Source: Actinopolymorpha cephalotaxi
GTDB taxonomy: Bacteria; Actinomycetota; Actinomycetes; Propionibacteriales; Actinopolymorphaceae
Length of the DNA: 64,000 nucleotides
NCBI RefSeq assembly: GCF_013408535.1
Contig: NZ_JACBZA010000001.1
Location: forward strand, 6,222,850 to 6,286,849
Direction of reading: 5' to 3'
Part shown: piece after piece, positions 43,271 to 52,358 of the stretch
How the letters are laid out: each line of letters begins with the position of its first letter
How positions within the stretch are numbered: position 1 is the stretch's first letter
The notes under the pieces: generated by a model
Databases searched by the model: none
The model's input: the letters and a program-made list of their open reading frames with translations, nothing else
What the model was told of the DNA's origin: nothing
Program-made: the position numbers and the translations under genes

Positions 43271-43978
43271 ATGATCAGGATTGGCCGGAGGGCGATCGCG
43301 TTACCGGCGGTCGTCGGCGTCCTGATCGTCGCGGGTGGAGCTGCCCTCGTTGCCACGTGGCCTGCTGCCGAGGACCGCTATTACGCCTCGAATGAGCGGT
43401 GGTTCGCACGCGACGTCGAGTCCGCCGACAACTACTATCGGTTTCCGGATGTCGAAGCCGCGGCCAGGAACTCCGACGTGATCCTCTTGGGTCACATCAC
43501 CGGACTTCAGCCGACCCGAAAGTTCCGCGGGGAAGTCGCGACCGATGTGATCGCCTACGGCGGATATGTGGTGGCGGTCGACGAGATCATCTCCGGGACC
43601 CTGACCGAGCCCGGTGCCGACAGCATCGTCGTCGAAGTCTTCAATCAGGACTACGACCTGGTGAAGGATCTCAAAGAGGGCAAGGCCGTGCTGCCAAAGG
43701 GGCAGGCGCTGTGGCTGCTGCGGTCGAACAAGAAGATCCTCGACGCCCAGGTCGCGTACCTGAAGAAGAAGGGCAGGTACACCGATCAGTTCGGAAAGGA
43801 CGCCGCGGCGGCGGCACCCTTCTACCAGCCCGTCGGGATCTACCAAGGCGTGTTCATGCAGGGAAGCGCCCACGTCGAGAGCCTGTTCGACCCTGATCGC
43901 GACACCGGCGTCGCCGTCGACGTCGCGCGTTGGGCCAAGTTGAGCGACCTCGTGTCACACGTCCGGTCCCTCGGCTGA
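43271..43978 (+). CDS. Hypothetical membrane-anchored protein
   Basis: 235 residues from the ATG at 43271; TACATT just upstream suggests a leaderless start. One N-terminal membrane segment (ALPAVVGVLIVAGGAALVATW) and an extracytoplasmic part with the pattern AAARNSDVILLGHITGLQPTRKF and VVAVDEIISGTLTEPGADSIVVEVF, resembling small beta-barrel adaptors seen in many secreted actinobacterial proteins. No named domain. The 250 bases after it contain only an imperfect hairpin (about 44070..44097). Confidence 0.6.
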   Translation: MIRIGRRAIALPAVVGVLIVAGGAALVATWPAAEDRYYASNERWFARDVESADNYYRFPDVEAAARNSDVILLGHITGLQPTRKFRGEVATDVIAYGGYVVAVDEIISGTLTEPGADSIVVEVFNQDYDLVKDLKEGKAVLPKGQALWLLRSNKKILDAQVAYLKKKGRYTDQFGKDAAAAAPFYQPVGIYQGVFMQGSAHVESLFDPDRDTGVAVDVARWAKLSDLVSHVRSLG

Positions 43979-44180
43979 CGAACTCTGTTCGGTCGCGGCG
44001 GGTGAAGGTGGCCCGGGCGCACGCCCCTGGCGCTCCTCCAGGCCGGGTCGCCGTGCCGCAGCGATGTCGAGGGAGGACGAGACATCCTCTCCCTCGTCGA
44101 ACCGTCGATCGAACTCGTCAGCTCTCATAAGGCCCTGTCTTCCACAAACCGGAAACGACGAACCTCGGCGTCGGCGGGGC

Positions 44181-44213
44181 GGTGTCAGGGCGGTGTCAGG
44201 TCTGCGTCAGGGC
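44181..44213 (+). repeat. Three head-to-tail 11-bp repeats before the hydrolase
   Basis: GGTGTCAGGGC, GGTGTCAGGTC and TGCGTCAGGGC follow one another without gaps, 20 bases before the ATG at 44233. An 11-base period puts every repeat on the same face of the helix and is the pattern bound by OmpR/PhoB-type and SARP regulators. Confidence 0.5.
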
Positions 44214-44232
44214 TAGCGCGGATGGTGGCCGC

Positions 44233-45057
44233 ATGACAACAAAGAGCACGTCCTCGATCAGGTCGCAGTGGACCGGCATGGTGGCGGTCGACGACACGGC
44301 CCTGGCGGTCACCGACTCCGGCGGTCCCGGTATTCCCGTGGTCTACCTCAACGGCCAGTTCGCCACCCAGGGCTACTGGCGGCGGGTCATCGCCGACCTC
44401 GGAACGGACTGGCGGCACATCACCTACGACGAGCGGGCCCGCGGCAGGAAGTCGGGGCGTTCGACGGACTACTCCTTCGAGGCCGCCGTCCGCGACGTCG
44501 ACGCCGTTCTCGCGGCCAGGGGCGTGGACCGGGCGCTCGTGGTGGGCTGGTCCTACGGCGCGGTCGTCGCGGCGCACTGGGCCGCACGTAATCCCGACCG
44601 CACGCTGGGCGCGGTTCTGGTCGACGGCGCGTTTCCGTACGACTGGCTGGACGACGCGATGGAGCAGCGGATCCGGAAGCTGTTCCGTCGGATGGGCTGG
44701 TTCACGCCGCTGCTGCGCCCGACCGGCCTCACCCCGCGGATGTCCGCGGACCAGCAGGCCGACAGCAACATCGAGCTCGGCAGGCTCTCCCGGGAGCGGG
44801 AGCTTGCGGCCGTACTCGACAACCTCACTGTCCCGACCCGATACGTGATTGCTTCCGGTACGTCGTTCGGAAGCAGGGGCGACGAGCAGGAACGCATCCG
44901 CGCCGGCCTCGACGGGGTGTTCGAGCGCAACCCGAACATCCGGCTCGGCGCGAAGGTCGCCAGCAACCACGGCGCCATCCTGCGCAAGGACTTCCCGGCG
45001 ATCGCCGAGGCCGTACGCGACGTCGCCGCCGACTCGCGTACGAACTCACACGACTGA
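44233..45057 (+). CDS. Alpha/beta hydrolase
   Basis: 274 residues from the ATG at 44233. VVYLNGQFATQGYWRRVIADL (oxyanion region), VVGWSYGAVVAAHWAAR (Ser nucleophile in GWSYG), and KVASNHGAILRKDFPAI (His) outline the fold. In place of the common HG before the oxyanion loop it has NG. Substrate unknown. It is followed after 13 bases by the small zinc-ribbon-like membrane gene. Confidence 0.82.
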   Translation: MTTKSTSSIRSQWTGMVAVDDTALAVTDSGGPGIPVVYLNGQFATQGYWRRVIADLGTDWRHITYDERARGRKSGRSTDYSFEAAVRDVDAVLAARGVDRALVVGWSYGAVVAAHWAARNPDRTLGAVLVDGAFPYDWLDDAMEQRIRKLFRRMGWFTPLLRPTGLTPRMSADQQADSNIELGRLSRERELAAVLDNLTVPTRYVIASGTSFGSRGDEQERIRAGLDGVFERNPNIRLGAKVASNHGAILRKDFPAIAEAVRDVAADSRTNSHD

Positions 45058-45070
45058 AGGAGACGTTGTC

Positions 45071-45361
45071 ATGGAGCTGATCGTCGGAGCCGTCATTCTC
45101 CTGGCGGGAATCCTGATCGGCCGTTTCCTGCCCGGCCTGGGCCGACCGCGGCAGAGCGCGCTGGCGGAGGTCAAACCCTTGTGTGGGTGCGGGCACGCGT
45201 CCTCTTTCCACGAGGAGAGAGGACGGTGTCACGCACTCAACGAGGTGGCCCGATGGGACGGCGGACGGTGGGCCGGGATCGAGTCCGTTCCGTGCAACTG
45301 CCGGAAGTACACCGGACCGGAGCCGCTCCCGGCCTTCTACGCTCCGGAGCTCACCGAGTAG
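45071..45361 (+). CDS. Small membrane protein with Cys/His cluster
   Basis: 96 residues; GAAGGAG precedes the ATG at 45071. A single N-terminal helix (ELIVGAVILLAGILIGRFLPG) is followed by a soluble part with LCGCGHASSFHEERGRCHAL and SVPCNCRKYTGP, five Cys and several His that could bind one zinc. The layout suggests a membrane-tethered zinc-ribbon protein. Its end overlaps the convergent GNAT gene by 11 bases. Confidence 0.6.
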   Translation: MELIVGAVILLAGILIGRFLPGLGRPRQSALAEVKPLCGCGHASSFHEERGRCHALNEVARWDGGRWAGIESVPCNCRKYTGPEPLPAFYAPELTE

Positions 45362-46340
45362 TCGCGGTACGCCACCAGAGTGTGAGCTCGCGAGCCGGCT
45401 CGCCGTGGGTGCCGGTCGGCAGGACGGCCGCGTTCGTGAACCCGGAAGCGGCCAGCGGCCGTTCGTACGCGCCGATGTCGGCCGTGGCTACAAACACGAC
45501 CGGCCGCTGCGGCCAGTCGATCCTGTCGAGGAGATCGCCGAGGAGGTGCTCGAACCCCGGAAGCACGTGGAGGTCGAGGAGCCACGCACCGCCGAGCGTG
45601 AGTGGGCTGGGAACCACGTGGCACCACCCGGCGATCCCGCCGTCAGGGCCCTCCGCAACCTGCGATTGCGCTCCCGCAAGCTGCAGTTGACCCAGCAGTT
45701 CGAGGAAGCTGCCCTCGGCGCTCGCGTGTTCGTCGATGCCCAGCGCCGGCGACCTCGGCGTCAGCTCTCCGGCGAGGAGTTCGTGCGCGAGGGTGAAGCA
45801 GACCGCACCCCAGTCGTCCCACCTGGTCGGCCGGATCGACGCGTCACCCGCGGGTGCCGGGCTGGGGTCGCTTCTGGGCTTCGTGAACCAGAACATCTGT
45901 CCCGACTCCGGAACCGCGGACCGGAACCCGAAGGAGCCGTAGATCTCGTACGGCTTGGAGCCGAAGCCGGTCGACAGGGTGAGGTGCGTGAACCCCAGCG
46001 CCCGGACGTCGTCCATCTGCACGGCCATGAGCTGCCCGTACGCGCCGCGACGGCGCCACTCCGGAACCGTGTAGACGTGGCCCAGGACACCGAAACCACG
46101 GGCACCCGAGACCATGACATGCGTGACCGGTTCGCCGTCGACACAGCCGACGTAGAAGTAGGTCCGCAGGCCGTCCAGTGGCTGGTCGAGCGCGCGGTCG
46201 ATGTGGCCGTCGTAGGGCGGACCCTTGTGCCGAAGGAACGACCTCAGCCGATCCGCCCAGTCCGGGTCCGGGGCCTCGACCACCGCGAGTTCGAGCGCCT
46301 CGCCGCTCGTCAGCTTTCCGGTTCCCAGGGGGCGGTACAT
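45351..46340 (-). CDS. GNAT-family protein with two acetyltransferase-like domains
   Basis: 329 residues from the ATG at 46340, which has GAGGAGGT upstream. The N-terminal half has an acetyl-CoA motif VYTVPEWRRRGAYGQLMAVQMDDV and YEIYGSFGFR; the C-terminal half (from IRPTRWDDWGAVCFTLAHELL) is a degenerate second copy without a clear P-loop. Tandem GNATs are common in actinobacteria. Substrate unknown. Confidence 0.78.
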   Translation of the reverse strand: MYRPLGTGKLTSGEALELAVVEAPDPDWADRLRSFLRHKGPPYDGHIDRALDQPLDGLRTYFYVGCVDGEPVTHVMVSGARGFGVLGHVYTVPEWRRRGAYGQLMAVQMDDVRALGFTHLTLSTGFGSKPYEIYGSFGFRSAVPESGQMFWFTKPRSDPSPAPAGDASIRPTRWDDWGAVCFTLAHELLAGELTPRSPALGIDEHASAEGSFLELLGQLQLAGAQSQVAEGPDGGIAGWCHVVPSPLTLGGAWLLDLHVLPGFEHLLGDLLDRIDWPQRPVVFVATADIGAYERPLAASGFTNAAVLPTGTHGEPARELTLWWRTATTR

Positions 46341-46486
46341 GTCGCGGGGGACCTCCTCGGTCACAGTCGGCTCGCACACCGTGCAGTCGCGCCGCGGTCG
46401 CTGTCAACGGCCGCAGCCGTCGTCGGCCGACCGAATCAGGGCGGCTGCCGGGACGGCCACGCGACCCGTGGACCAGGATGCCGGGC

Positions 46487-47065
46487 ATGAGCGAGACAGA
46501 CAACGTGAGCGTGCGGATGGTCCGGGACGACTTCGCCGATGTCCCCCAGCACGAGCTGCCGGCGGGCTACCGGTTCCGTACGTACGAGGTGGGCGACGAA
46601 CGGACCTGGACGGACCTGCACGTCGCGGCCGAGCCGTACATCGACGTGCGGCCGGACCTGTTCGTACGGGAGTTCGGCACCGACCCCACGGTGCTGTCCG
46701 AGCGGATGTTCTTCGTGGAAACGCTCGAGGGTGAGCCGGTGGGAAGCATCACCGCCTGGTGGGACCAAGATCGCCACAACCCCGGGGAACGCGGGCGCAT
46801 CCACTGGGTCGTGGTGCACCCCGCCCACCAGCGCCGCGGCCTGAGCAAGCCGATGTTGACACGGGCGATGCAACGGCTCGCACGCAGCCATCCCAGCGCC
46901 GTGCTGGGAACGTCGTCGGGGCGTACGTGGGCGCTCAAGGTCTACCTGGACTTCGGCTTCCACCCGGATCCGGACGAGCTGGCGAGCAGCCCCGAGGTCG
47001 CGGCGGGGTGGCAGGGCGTACAGGCCCGGCTACACCATCCCCTGCTGGCGGCCTACCTCCGCTGA
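46487..47065 (+). CDS. GNAT N-acetyltransferase
   Basis: 192 residues from the ATG at 46487 (AGGA about 12 bases upstream); an ATG at 46478 is possible. IHWVVVHPAHQRRGLSKPMLTRAMQRLA is the acetyl-CoA P-loop (QRRGLS), and SSGRTWALKVYLDFGFHPDP the C-terminal core. It diverges from the tandem GNAT gene. Substrate unknown. Confidence 0.85.
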   Translation: MSETDNVSVRMVRDDFADVPQHELPAGYRFRTYEVGDERTWTDLHVAAEPYIDVRPDLFVREFGTDPTVLSERMFFVETLEGEPVGSITAWWDQDRHNPGERGRIHWVVVHPAHQRRGLSKPMLTRAMQRLARSHPSAVLGTSSGRTWALKVYLDFGFHPDPDELASSPEVAAGWQGVQARLHHPLLAAYLR

Positions 47066-47115
47066 GGCCTCCGGCCGCGTCGGGCAGCGCGGCGGCAATT
47101 TAGTCTGGGGAACGC

Positions 47116-47141
47116 TGTCGATTCCGGGCCGGCCGTACGAC
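47116..47141 (+). promoter_or_regulatory. ECF42-type promoter before the DGPF gene
   Basis: TGTCGA (47116..47121), 16-base spacer and CGAC (47138..47141), then the DGPF gene 45 bases on. TGTCGA at -35 and CGA(T)C at -10 is, as I recall, the target motif reported for ECF42 sigma factors, which usually drive their own DGPF partner genes. Confidence 0.6.
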
Positions 47142-47186
47142 GTAGGGGCGTACGGACAAAACCGACCAGCCGAACGGAGACCTCCC

Positions 47187-47543
47187 ATGGCTCAGTACGC
47201 CATCCTGATCTACGCCAACGACTCGGCCCACGGCCCGGAAGGCACCGCCGAGGAACTCGCGGCGCACGACCGGCACGCGGAGGAGCTGATCAGCTCCGGG
47301 GCGATGCTCGTTGCTGCCGCGCTGCAGACGCGGGACACCGCCACGTCGGTCCGCGGCGACACCGTGACCGACGGGCCGTTCATCGACGCCAAGGAGGTCA
47401 TCGCCGGCTTCTGCATCGTCGAGGCGCCCGACCTGGACGCGGCCCTGAAGATCGCCCGGAGCAACCCCGCCACCCAGCAGGGCGGCGGAGTCGAGGTACG
47501 CCCGGTCGAAGGCATGTTCGTCAAGGCCCAGACCGGGGCATGA
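47187..47543 (+). CDS. YCII-related (DGPF) protein
   Basis: 118 residues. The namesake motif is VTDGPFIDAKEVIAGFCIVEA, the fold that of dimeric ferredoxin-like YCII proteins. DGPF proteins accompany ECF42 sigma factors in most actinobacteria, although their biochemical role is unsettled. The stop overlaps the sigma gene start (ATGA). Confidence 0.92.
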   Translation: MAQYAILIYANDSAHGPEGTAEELAAHDRHAEELISSGAMLVAAALQTRDTATSVRGDTVTDGPFIDAKEVIAGFCIVEAPDLDAALKIARSNPATQQGGGVEVRPVEGMFVKAQTGA

Positions 47544-48841
47544 GCCGAGCCCGCATGACCGACCCGGCAGACGTCGAGGCCGCGGTCGTCGACGCGCACC
47601 GTCGCGGTTGGGCCCTGGTGCTCGCCGCGACGGTGCGGGTCGCCCGCGACCTGGACCTCGCCGAGGAGTGCGTGCAGGAGGCGTACGCCGCGGCGCTGGA
47701 GACCTGGGCGCGCGACGGTATCCCGGACAACCCGGTGGCCTGGCTCACCACCACGGCCAAGCGGCGCGCGATGGACGCGGTACGCCGCGAGCGGGTGTTC
47801 CGATCCAAGCTGCCGTTGCTGGTGGAGCCCGAGGAGTCGGAGGACTCGGTGGACGAGGCGGCGATGGGTGAACAAGGGGAGTCCACCGCGGACCATCCGG
47901 AGGACGTCGTACCCGACGAACGGTTGCGGCTGATCTTCATGTGCTGCCACCCGGCTCTGGCGCAGGACGCTCAACTGGCGCTCACCCTGCGGCTGGTGTG
48001 CGGGGTACCGACCGGCGACATCGCCCGGGCGTTCCTGGTGTCGGAGCCGACGATGGCCGCCCGGCTGACCCGGGCGAAGAAGAAGATCTCGGCCGCCCGC
48101 ATCCCCTTCCGGGTGCCCGAGGCGGCCGAGTTGCCGGACCGACTGCGCGCGGTGCTCGGGGTGATCCACCTGCTCTTCACCGCCGGCCACACCGCGCCGT
48201 CGGGCGACTCGCTGGTGCGTACGGACCTCGTGGACCAGTCGCTGCGGCTGACCCGGATGCTGCGCAACCTGATGCCCGACGAGCGGGAGGTGTGGGGGCT
48301 GCTGGCCCTGCTGCTGGTGACCGATGCCAGGCGGGCCACCAGGGTCGACGACCAGGGCCGGCTGCTGCGGTTGGAGGACCAGGACCGCTCACGGTGGGAC
48401 CGCACGGCGATGGCCGAGGCGCACGACCTGATCGTGGACGGCCTACGCGGTGGGCGGCCGGGCCGCTATGTGCTGCAGGCCGCGATCGCCTCGCTCTACG
48501 CCGAGGCGCCGACCTATGACCGGACGGACTGGCAGCAGATCCTCACGCTGTACGACGCCCTGCTGTCGGTGTGGCCGTCCCCGGTGGTGGCGCTGAACCG
48601 CACCGTGCCGCTCGCGATGGTCAGCGGACTCGCGCGGGCGTTGGCGGAGGTCGAGGAACTGGAGAAGGACGGCCGGCTGGCGGGTTATCAGTACCTCCCG
48701 GCGATCCGGGCGGATCTCCTTCAGCGGCTGGGCCGTGACGAGGAGGCCGCGGCCGCCCACCGGGAGGCGCTGGAGCTGACCAGGAACGAGACCGAACGGG
48801 AGTTCCTGGCCGGCCGCATCGCCGACTCTCATCGACCGTAG
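47540..48841 (+). CDS. ECF42-group RNA polymerase sigma factor
   Basis: 433 residues, more than twice a plain ECF factor. Region 2 (DLAEECVQEAYAAALETWAR, NPVAWLTTTAKRRAMDAVRR) and region 4 (LTLRLVCGVPTGDIARAFLVSEPTMAARLTRAKKKI) are complete. The C-terminal 230 residues form the TPR-like extension of ECF42, including YDRTDWQQILTLYDALLSVWPSPVVALNRTVPLAM. In this group the extension is required for activity and no anti-sigma factor is encoded nearby, as here. Its likely target is the promoter at 47116. Confidence 0.93.
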   Translation: MSRARMTDPADVEAAVVDAHRRGWALVLAATVRVARDLDLAEECVQEAYAAALETWARDGIPDNPVAWLTTTAKRRAMDAVRRERVFRSKLPLLVEPEESEDSVDEAAMGEQGESTADHPEDVVPDERLRLIFMCCHPALAQDAQLALTLRLVCGVPTGDIARAFLVSEPTMAARLTRAKKKISAARIPFRVPEAAELPDRLRAVLGVIHLLFTAGHTAPSGDSLVRTDLVDQSLRLTRMLRNLMPDEREVWGLLALLLVTDARRATRVDDQGRLLRLEDQDRSRWDRTAMAEAHDLIVDGLRGGRPGRYVLQAAIASLYAEAPTYDRTDWQQILTLYDALLSVWPSPVVALNRTVPLAMVSGLARALAEVEELEKDGRLAGYQYLPAIRADLLQRLGRDEEAAAAHREALELTRNETEREFLAGRIADSHRP

Positions 48842-48932
48842 GGCTCCCGGGTCGCCGGGTCGCCGGCTTCGTGGTGCCGGCCGCGCGGATACTCGGGTGC
48901 GGACCCGGGCGGCAACTTCTAGGGTGGCGCCC

Positions 48933-49604
48933 ATGCCGCCGCCCGACACCGCCGTGTCCTCGTATCCCCCGTTGAACGTGCAGGTGCACACGCCCCGGCT
49001 CTCGTTGCTGGGGGCGACGGACGCGCTGCTGGAACGGCTCGTCCCGACGGTCCGCAAGGGAGTGGCCACGGAGCCGCCCTGGCCCTTCGACGACCCGATG
49101 TCGTTGTACGAGGACGAACCGGATCGGACCTGGGCCTGGCTCCGCCGAGTGTGGGCCGGCCGCGGACGGGTCGACGACAACTTCTGGCGGCTGTACTTCG
49201 TCGTGGTCGTCGACGGCCAGGCGGTCGGCATGCAGGACCTGATCGGGTCCGACTTCGCCACCTTCGGAACGGTCACCACTTTCTCCTGGCTCGACCCGGA
49301 CCTGCGCGGCCGTGGCCTGGGCAAGGAGATGCGCCACGCGATACTCCACCTGGCCTTCGACGGAATCGGGGCGCGGGAAGCGGGCAGCGACGCGTTCTTC
49401 GACAACCAGGCCTCGAACCGCGTCTCCCAGGCACTCGGCTACGAGCGCAACGGGATCGACCGGGCCACCCGCCGCGGCGAGGCCGCCGAACTCCTCCGCT
49501 GGCGGATCACCCGCGAGCAGTGGGCGAAGGGACGGCGCGACGACATCACCCTCGCCGGCGTCGCCGAGTGCCTGCCCGTCCTGGGGATCCCCAGCCCCGC
49601 GTGA
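48933..49604 (+). CDS. GNAT N-acetyltransferase, RimJ/RimL-like
   Basis: 223 residues from the ATG at 48933, with TAGGGT just upstream (leaderless likely). VHTPRLSLLGATDALLERLVP starts the domain; TTFSWLDPDLRGRGLGKEMRHAILHLAF is the acetyl-CoA site, and ALGYERNGIDRATRRGEAAE the closing segment of the RimJ/RimL type. These acetylate protein N-termini or small molecules. Confidence 0.85.
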   Translation: MPPPDTAVSSYPPLNVQVHTPRLSLLGATDALLERLVPTVRKGVATEPPWPFDDPMSLYEDEPDRTWAWLRRVWAGRGRVDDNFWRLYFVVVVDGQAVGMQDLIGSDFATFGTVTTFSWLDPDLRGRGLGKEMRHAILHLAFDGIGAREAGSDAFFDNQASNRVSQALGYERNGIDRATRRGEAAELLRWRITREQWAKGRRDDITLAGVAECLPVLGIPSPA

Positions 49605-49785
49605 CCACTCGTCGACCGTTCGCCCAGACGCCGGCGATCAGAAGCTCGTACGGACACGGCTGCGGGCCTCCCACGGGCACGGCTCCGATTGCCGAGGTGG
49701 CACAAGACGGCCAGGAGTTGCCCTTGTGCGTCCAGCCCGGCCCCGACCATCGTCGGACGAGGGGTCGAGGACTGGGAGGCACGCC

Positions 49786-50835
49786 GTGGAAGGCCGAGCG
49801 CGGGTGGACGAGGAGTCAGGCGAGCTGAGTTTGTCTCCGTCGGACAACCACCGGTACCTGGTGCAGCACACGACCCCGGCCCTGCGGTTCAGCGGCGGTG
49901 ACGTGGCGGCCTGGCAGGAACAGCTCCGGCCCAAGCTGCGTGAGCTGCTCGGGATGCCGGAGCCTTCGGCGTTTCCCCTGCGGGCGCGGACGCTGTGGCG
50001 TAGCGAACTCGAGCTGGGCACGGTGGAGAAGGTGGTCTTCGCCGCGGAGCCGCACGCCGATGTGGTGGCGTACTTCTGTGTGCCGTACGACCGTCCTGCA
50101 CCCCACCCGACGGTGATCTGCCTGCAGGGGCACAGCACCGGGATGCACGTCTCGATCGCCCGCGAGCGCGACGACGAGAGCGCGCCGTTCGAGGTCGAGG
50201 GAGACCGCGACTTCGCGCTGGGCGCCCTGCGGCACGGGTTCGCCGCCTTGTGCATCGAGCAGCGCAGCTTCGGTCTGCGACGCGAGCAGACCCAGTCGGC
50301 CGTCTCCCCGCACGGGTGTCACGACGCCGCGATGCAGGCGCTGATGCTGGGGCGGACGCTGGTGGGCGAGCGGGTGTTCGACGTGGACCGCGGCATCGAC
50401 TACCTCGCCGCACGTGGTGACGTCGACCTGTCCCGGCTGGGGGTGATGGGCAACTCCGGCGGCGGCACCGCGACCATCTACGCCGCCGCGGTGCTCGATC
50501 GGGTGCGGTTCGCGATGCCGTCGTGCGCGTTCTGCACCTATGCGGACTCGATCATGAGCATCTACCACTGCGCGGACAACTACCTTCCCGGTCTGCTCCG
50601 GTGGGCCGAGGCGGCCGACGTCCTCGGGCTGTTCGCGCCCAAGCCGCTCGTCGTGGTCGCCGGCCGCGACGATGCGATCTTCCCGTTGACTGGTGTGCGC
50701 AGGGCGTACGACGACCTGCGGACGATCTACGCCGCGTCGGGAGCCGGCCAACAGTGCCGGCTGGTGATCGGTGACGGCGGACACCGGTTCTACGAGAAGC
50801 AGGCGTGGCAGGCCCTGCTGGATGTTCTCCGATGA
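49786..50835 (+). CDS. Alpha/beta hydrolase (acetyl xylan esterase/dienelactone hydrolase-like)
   Basis: 349 residues from the GTG at 49786, which has GGGAGG six bases upstream; longer frames lack a site. ICLQGHSTGMHVSIAR gives the oxyanion loop, LGVMGNSGGGTATIYAAAV the Ser nucleophile, VVVAGRDDAIFPLTGVRR the Asp and DGGHRFYEKQAW the His. Such enzymes remove acetyl or other ester groups from carbohydrates. It overlaps the first sulfatase by four bases, so it should act on the same substrate, perhaps deacetylating a sulfated glycan. Confidence 0.85.
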   Translation: MEGRARVDEESGELSLSPSDNHRYLVQHTTPALRFSGGDVAAWQEQLRPKLRELLGMPEPSAFPLRARTLWRSELELGTVEKVVFAAEPHADVVAYFCVPYDRPAPHPTVICLQGHSTGMHVSIARERDDESAPFEVEGDRDFALGALRHGFAALCIEQRSFGLRREQTQSAVSPHGCHDAAMQALMLGRTLVGERVFDVDRGIDYLAARGDVDLSRLGVMGNSGGGTATIYAAAVLDRVRFAMPSCAFCTYADSIMSIYHCADNYLPGLLRWAEAADVLGLFAPKPLVVVAGRDDAIFPLTGVRRAYDDLRTIYAASGAGQQCRLVIGDGGHRFYEKQAWQALLDVLR

Positions 50836-52358
50836 CGGCGAAGAGGGACCGGCCCAACGTGCTGGTCGTGATGAGCGACGAGCAGCGCTGGGACTCGTTC
50901 GGACATGCGGGCAACCCCGCCGCCCACACGCCTCACCTGGACGCGCTCGCCGAGCAGTCGACGATCTTCGAGGGTTGCTACACGCCGTTCCCACTGTGCT
51001 GCCCGTCGCGGGCCAGCCTGTGGACCGGACGCATGCCCCGGCACCACCACGTACTCGGCAACTGGCGGGCCGTCAACCCCGACTTGCGCGACGCCGGACT
51101 GGGGCGCGCCTTTCAGGACGCCGGCTACCACACGATGTACTGCGGCAAGTGGCACGTACCGGGGACGACGCCGGCGCGGATGGGGTTCGCCGACCAGGTG
51201 GCCATCCCCGCCGTTCTCGACGGCCGGGACCGGGGCCGCTACATCGAGCCCTACCGCGAGTACGCCACCGCGCAGGGGTTCGAGCTCGTCGAGGGCAACA
51301 TCGAGAACCTCACACCCGCCGACGTGGGAACCCTGCGGACGGCACCACATCGCGGCACCGCCGAGATCCCGGTGGAGCACTTCCTGGAGACCTGGCAGAC
51401 CGGGCAGTTCCTCGGCGCGCTCGGGGATGCCCCGGACGACCGGCCGTGGTTTGCGGTGTGCTCCTTCAACGCGCCGCACTTCCCGATGATCGTGCCGGCG
51501 CCGTACGACACGATCATCGACCGCGGGCGGGTCGAACTACCGCCCAGCTTCGCGACCGGGCCGGACACCAGGCCACGCGAGGTCGCGCAGTCCGGATTCG
51601 CCCGCAGGTACGCCGATCTCGACGAGGCAGGCTGGGTCGAGCTCGTCGCGCACTACCTCGGCCTCGGCGCCCTGGTGGACGCACAGGTCGGCGCCATCGT
51701 CGAGCACCTTCGGCGTACCGGCCAACTGGAGCGGACGATCGTCGTCTACACCTCCGACCACGGCGACCTTCTCGGTGCGCATCGCCTGATGGAGAAAGGA
51801 CATCTCCTGCACTACGAGGAGGCCCTGCGGGTCCCGCTGATCATCCGCCATCCGGACGTGGGCGCCGCGACCTCGACCGGCAACCTGGTGTCCGTGGTCG
51901 ACCTCGCGGCCACTCTGACCGAGCTGGCCGACGTCGCCCGGGACGAGGACGACGACGGGATCTCCTTCGCCGGCATGCTCGGCCGGCGGGCGGCGGCGCC
52001 CACCCGGGCGTACGTCACCGCGGAGACCGTGCTCTACGGCATGAACTCCGACGCGCGCGGTGAGTACACCGACCCGGCCGACTGGAACGCCACGACCGAC
52101 GCGCTCAACGTCTCGGTCCGCACCGGGACGTCTCGTTACATCCACCGCTCCCACGACGTCGACGAACTGTACGACCACACCACCGATCCGCACGAACAGC
52201 GCAACGTCGCGGCCGACCCGGCGTACGAACCCGAACGGCTGAGGCTGCGGCGCGTGCTGGCCGAGGAGATCGAGGACGTGTTCCCGCAGGTGGCGGCCGA
52301 ACTGTGTCAACCGCGGCTTGACGGCACGCCAGAGGACAGGAGACCGAGTTCACCATGA
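50832..52358 (+). CDS. Type I sulfatase
   Basis: 508 residues from the ATG at 50832 (overlaps the upstream stop as ATGA). NVLVVMSDEQRWDS provides metal ligands, and PLCCPSRASLWTGR holds the formylglycine motif CxPSR with Cys about 56 to be oxidised. VVYTSDHGDLLGAH supplies the remaining Asp-His metal ligands. There is no signal peptide, so it works in the cytoplasm on imported sulfated sugars unless exported otherwise. Coupled to the next sulfatase by another 4-base overlap. Confidence 0.92.
   Translation: MTAKRDRPNVLVVMSDEQRWDSFGHAGNPAAHTPHLDALAEQSTIFEGCYTPFPLCCPSRASLWTGRMPRHHHVLGNWRAVNPDLRDAGLGRAFQDAGYHTMYCGKWHVPGTTPARMGFADQVAIPAVLDGRDRGRYIEPYREYATAQGFELVEGNIENLTPADVGTLRTAPHRGTAEIPVEHFLETWQTGQFLGALGDAPDDRPWFAVCSFNAPHFPMIVPAPYDTIIDRGRVELPPSFATGPDTRPREVAQSGFARRYADLDEAGWVELVAHYLGLGALVDAQVGAIVEHLRRTGQLERTIVVYTSDHGDLLGAHRLMEKGHLLHYEEALRVPLIIRHPDVGAATSTGNLVSVVDLAATLTELADVARDEDDDGISFAGMLGRRAAAPTRAYVTAETVLYGMNSDARGEYTDPADWNATTDALNVSVRTGTSRYIHRSHDVDELYDHTTDPHEQRNVAADPAYEPERLRLRRVLAEEIEDVFPQVAAELCQPRLDGTPEDRRPSSP

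Noticed and set aside
44070-44097. Terminator after the gene ending at 43978
   Set aside because: The stem GAGGGAGGA/TCCTCTCCCTC is imperfect and about 90 bases from the stop; too weak to call.
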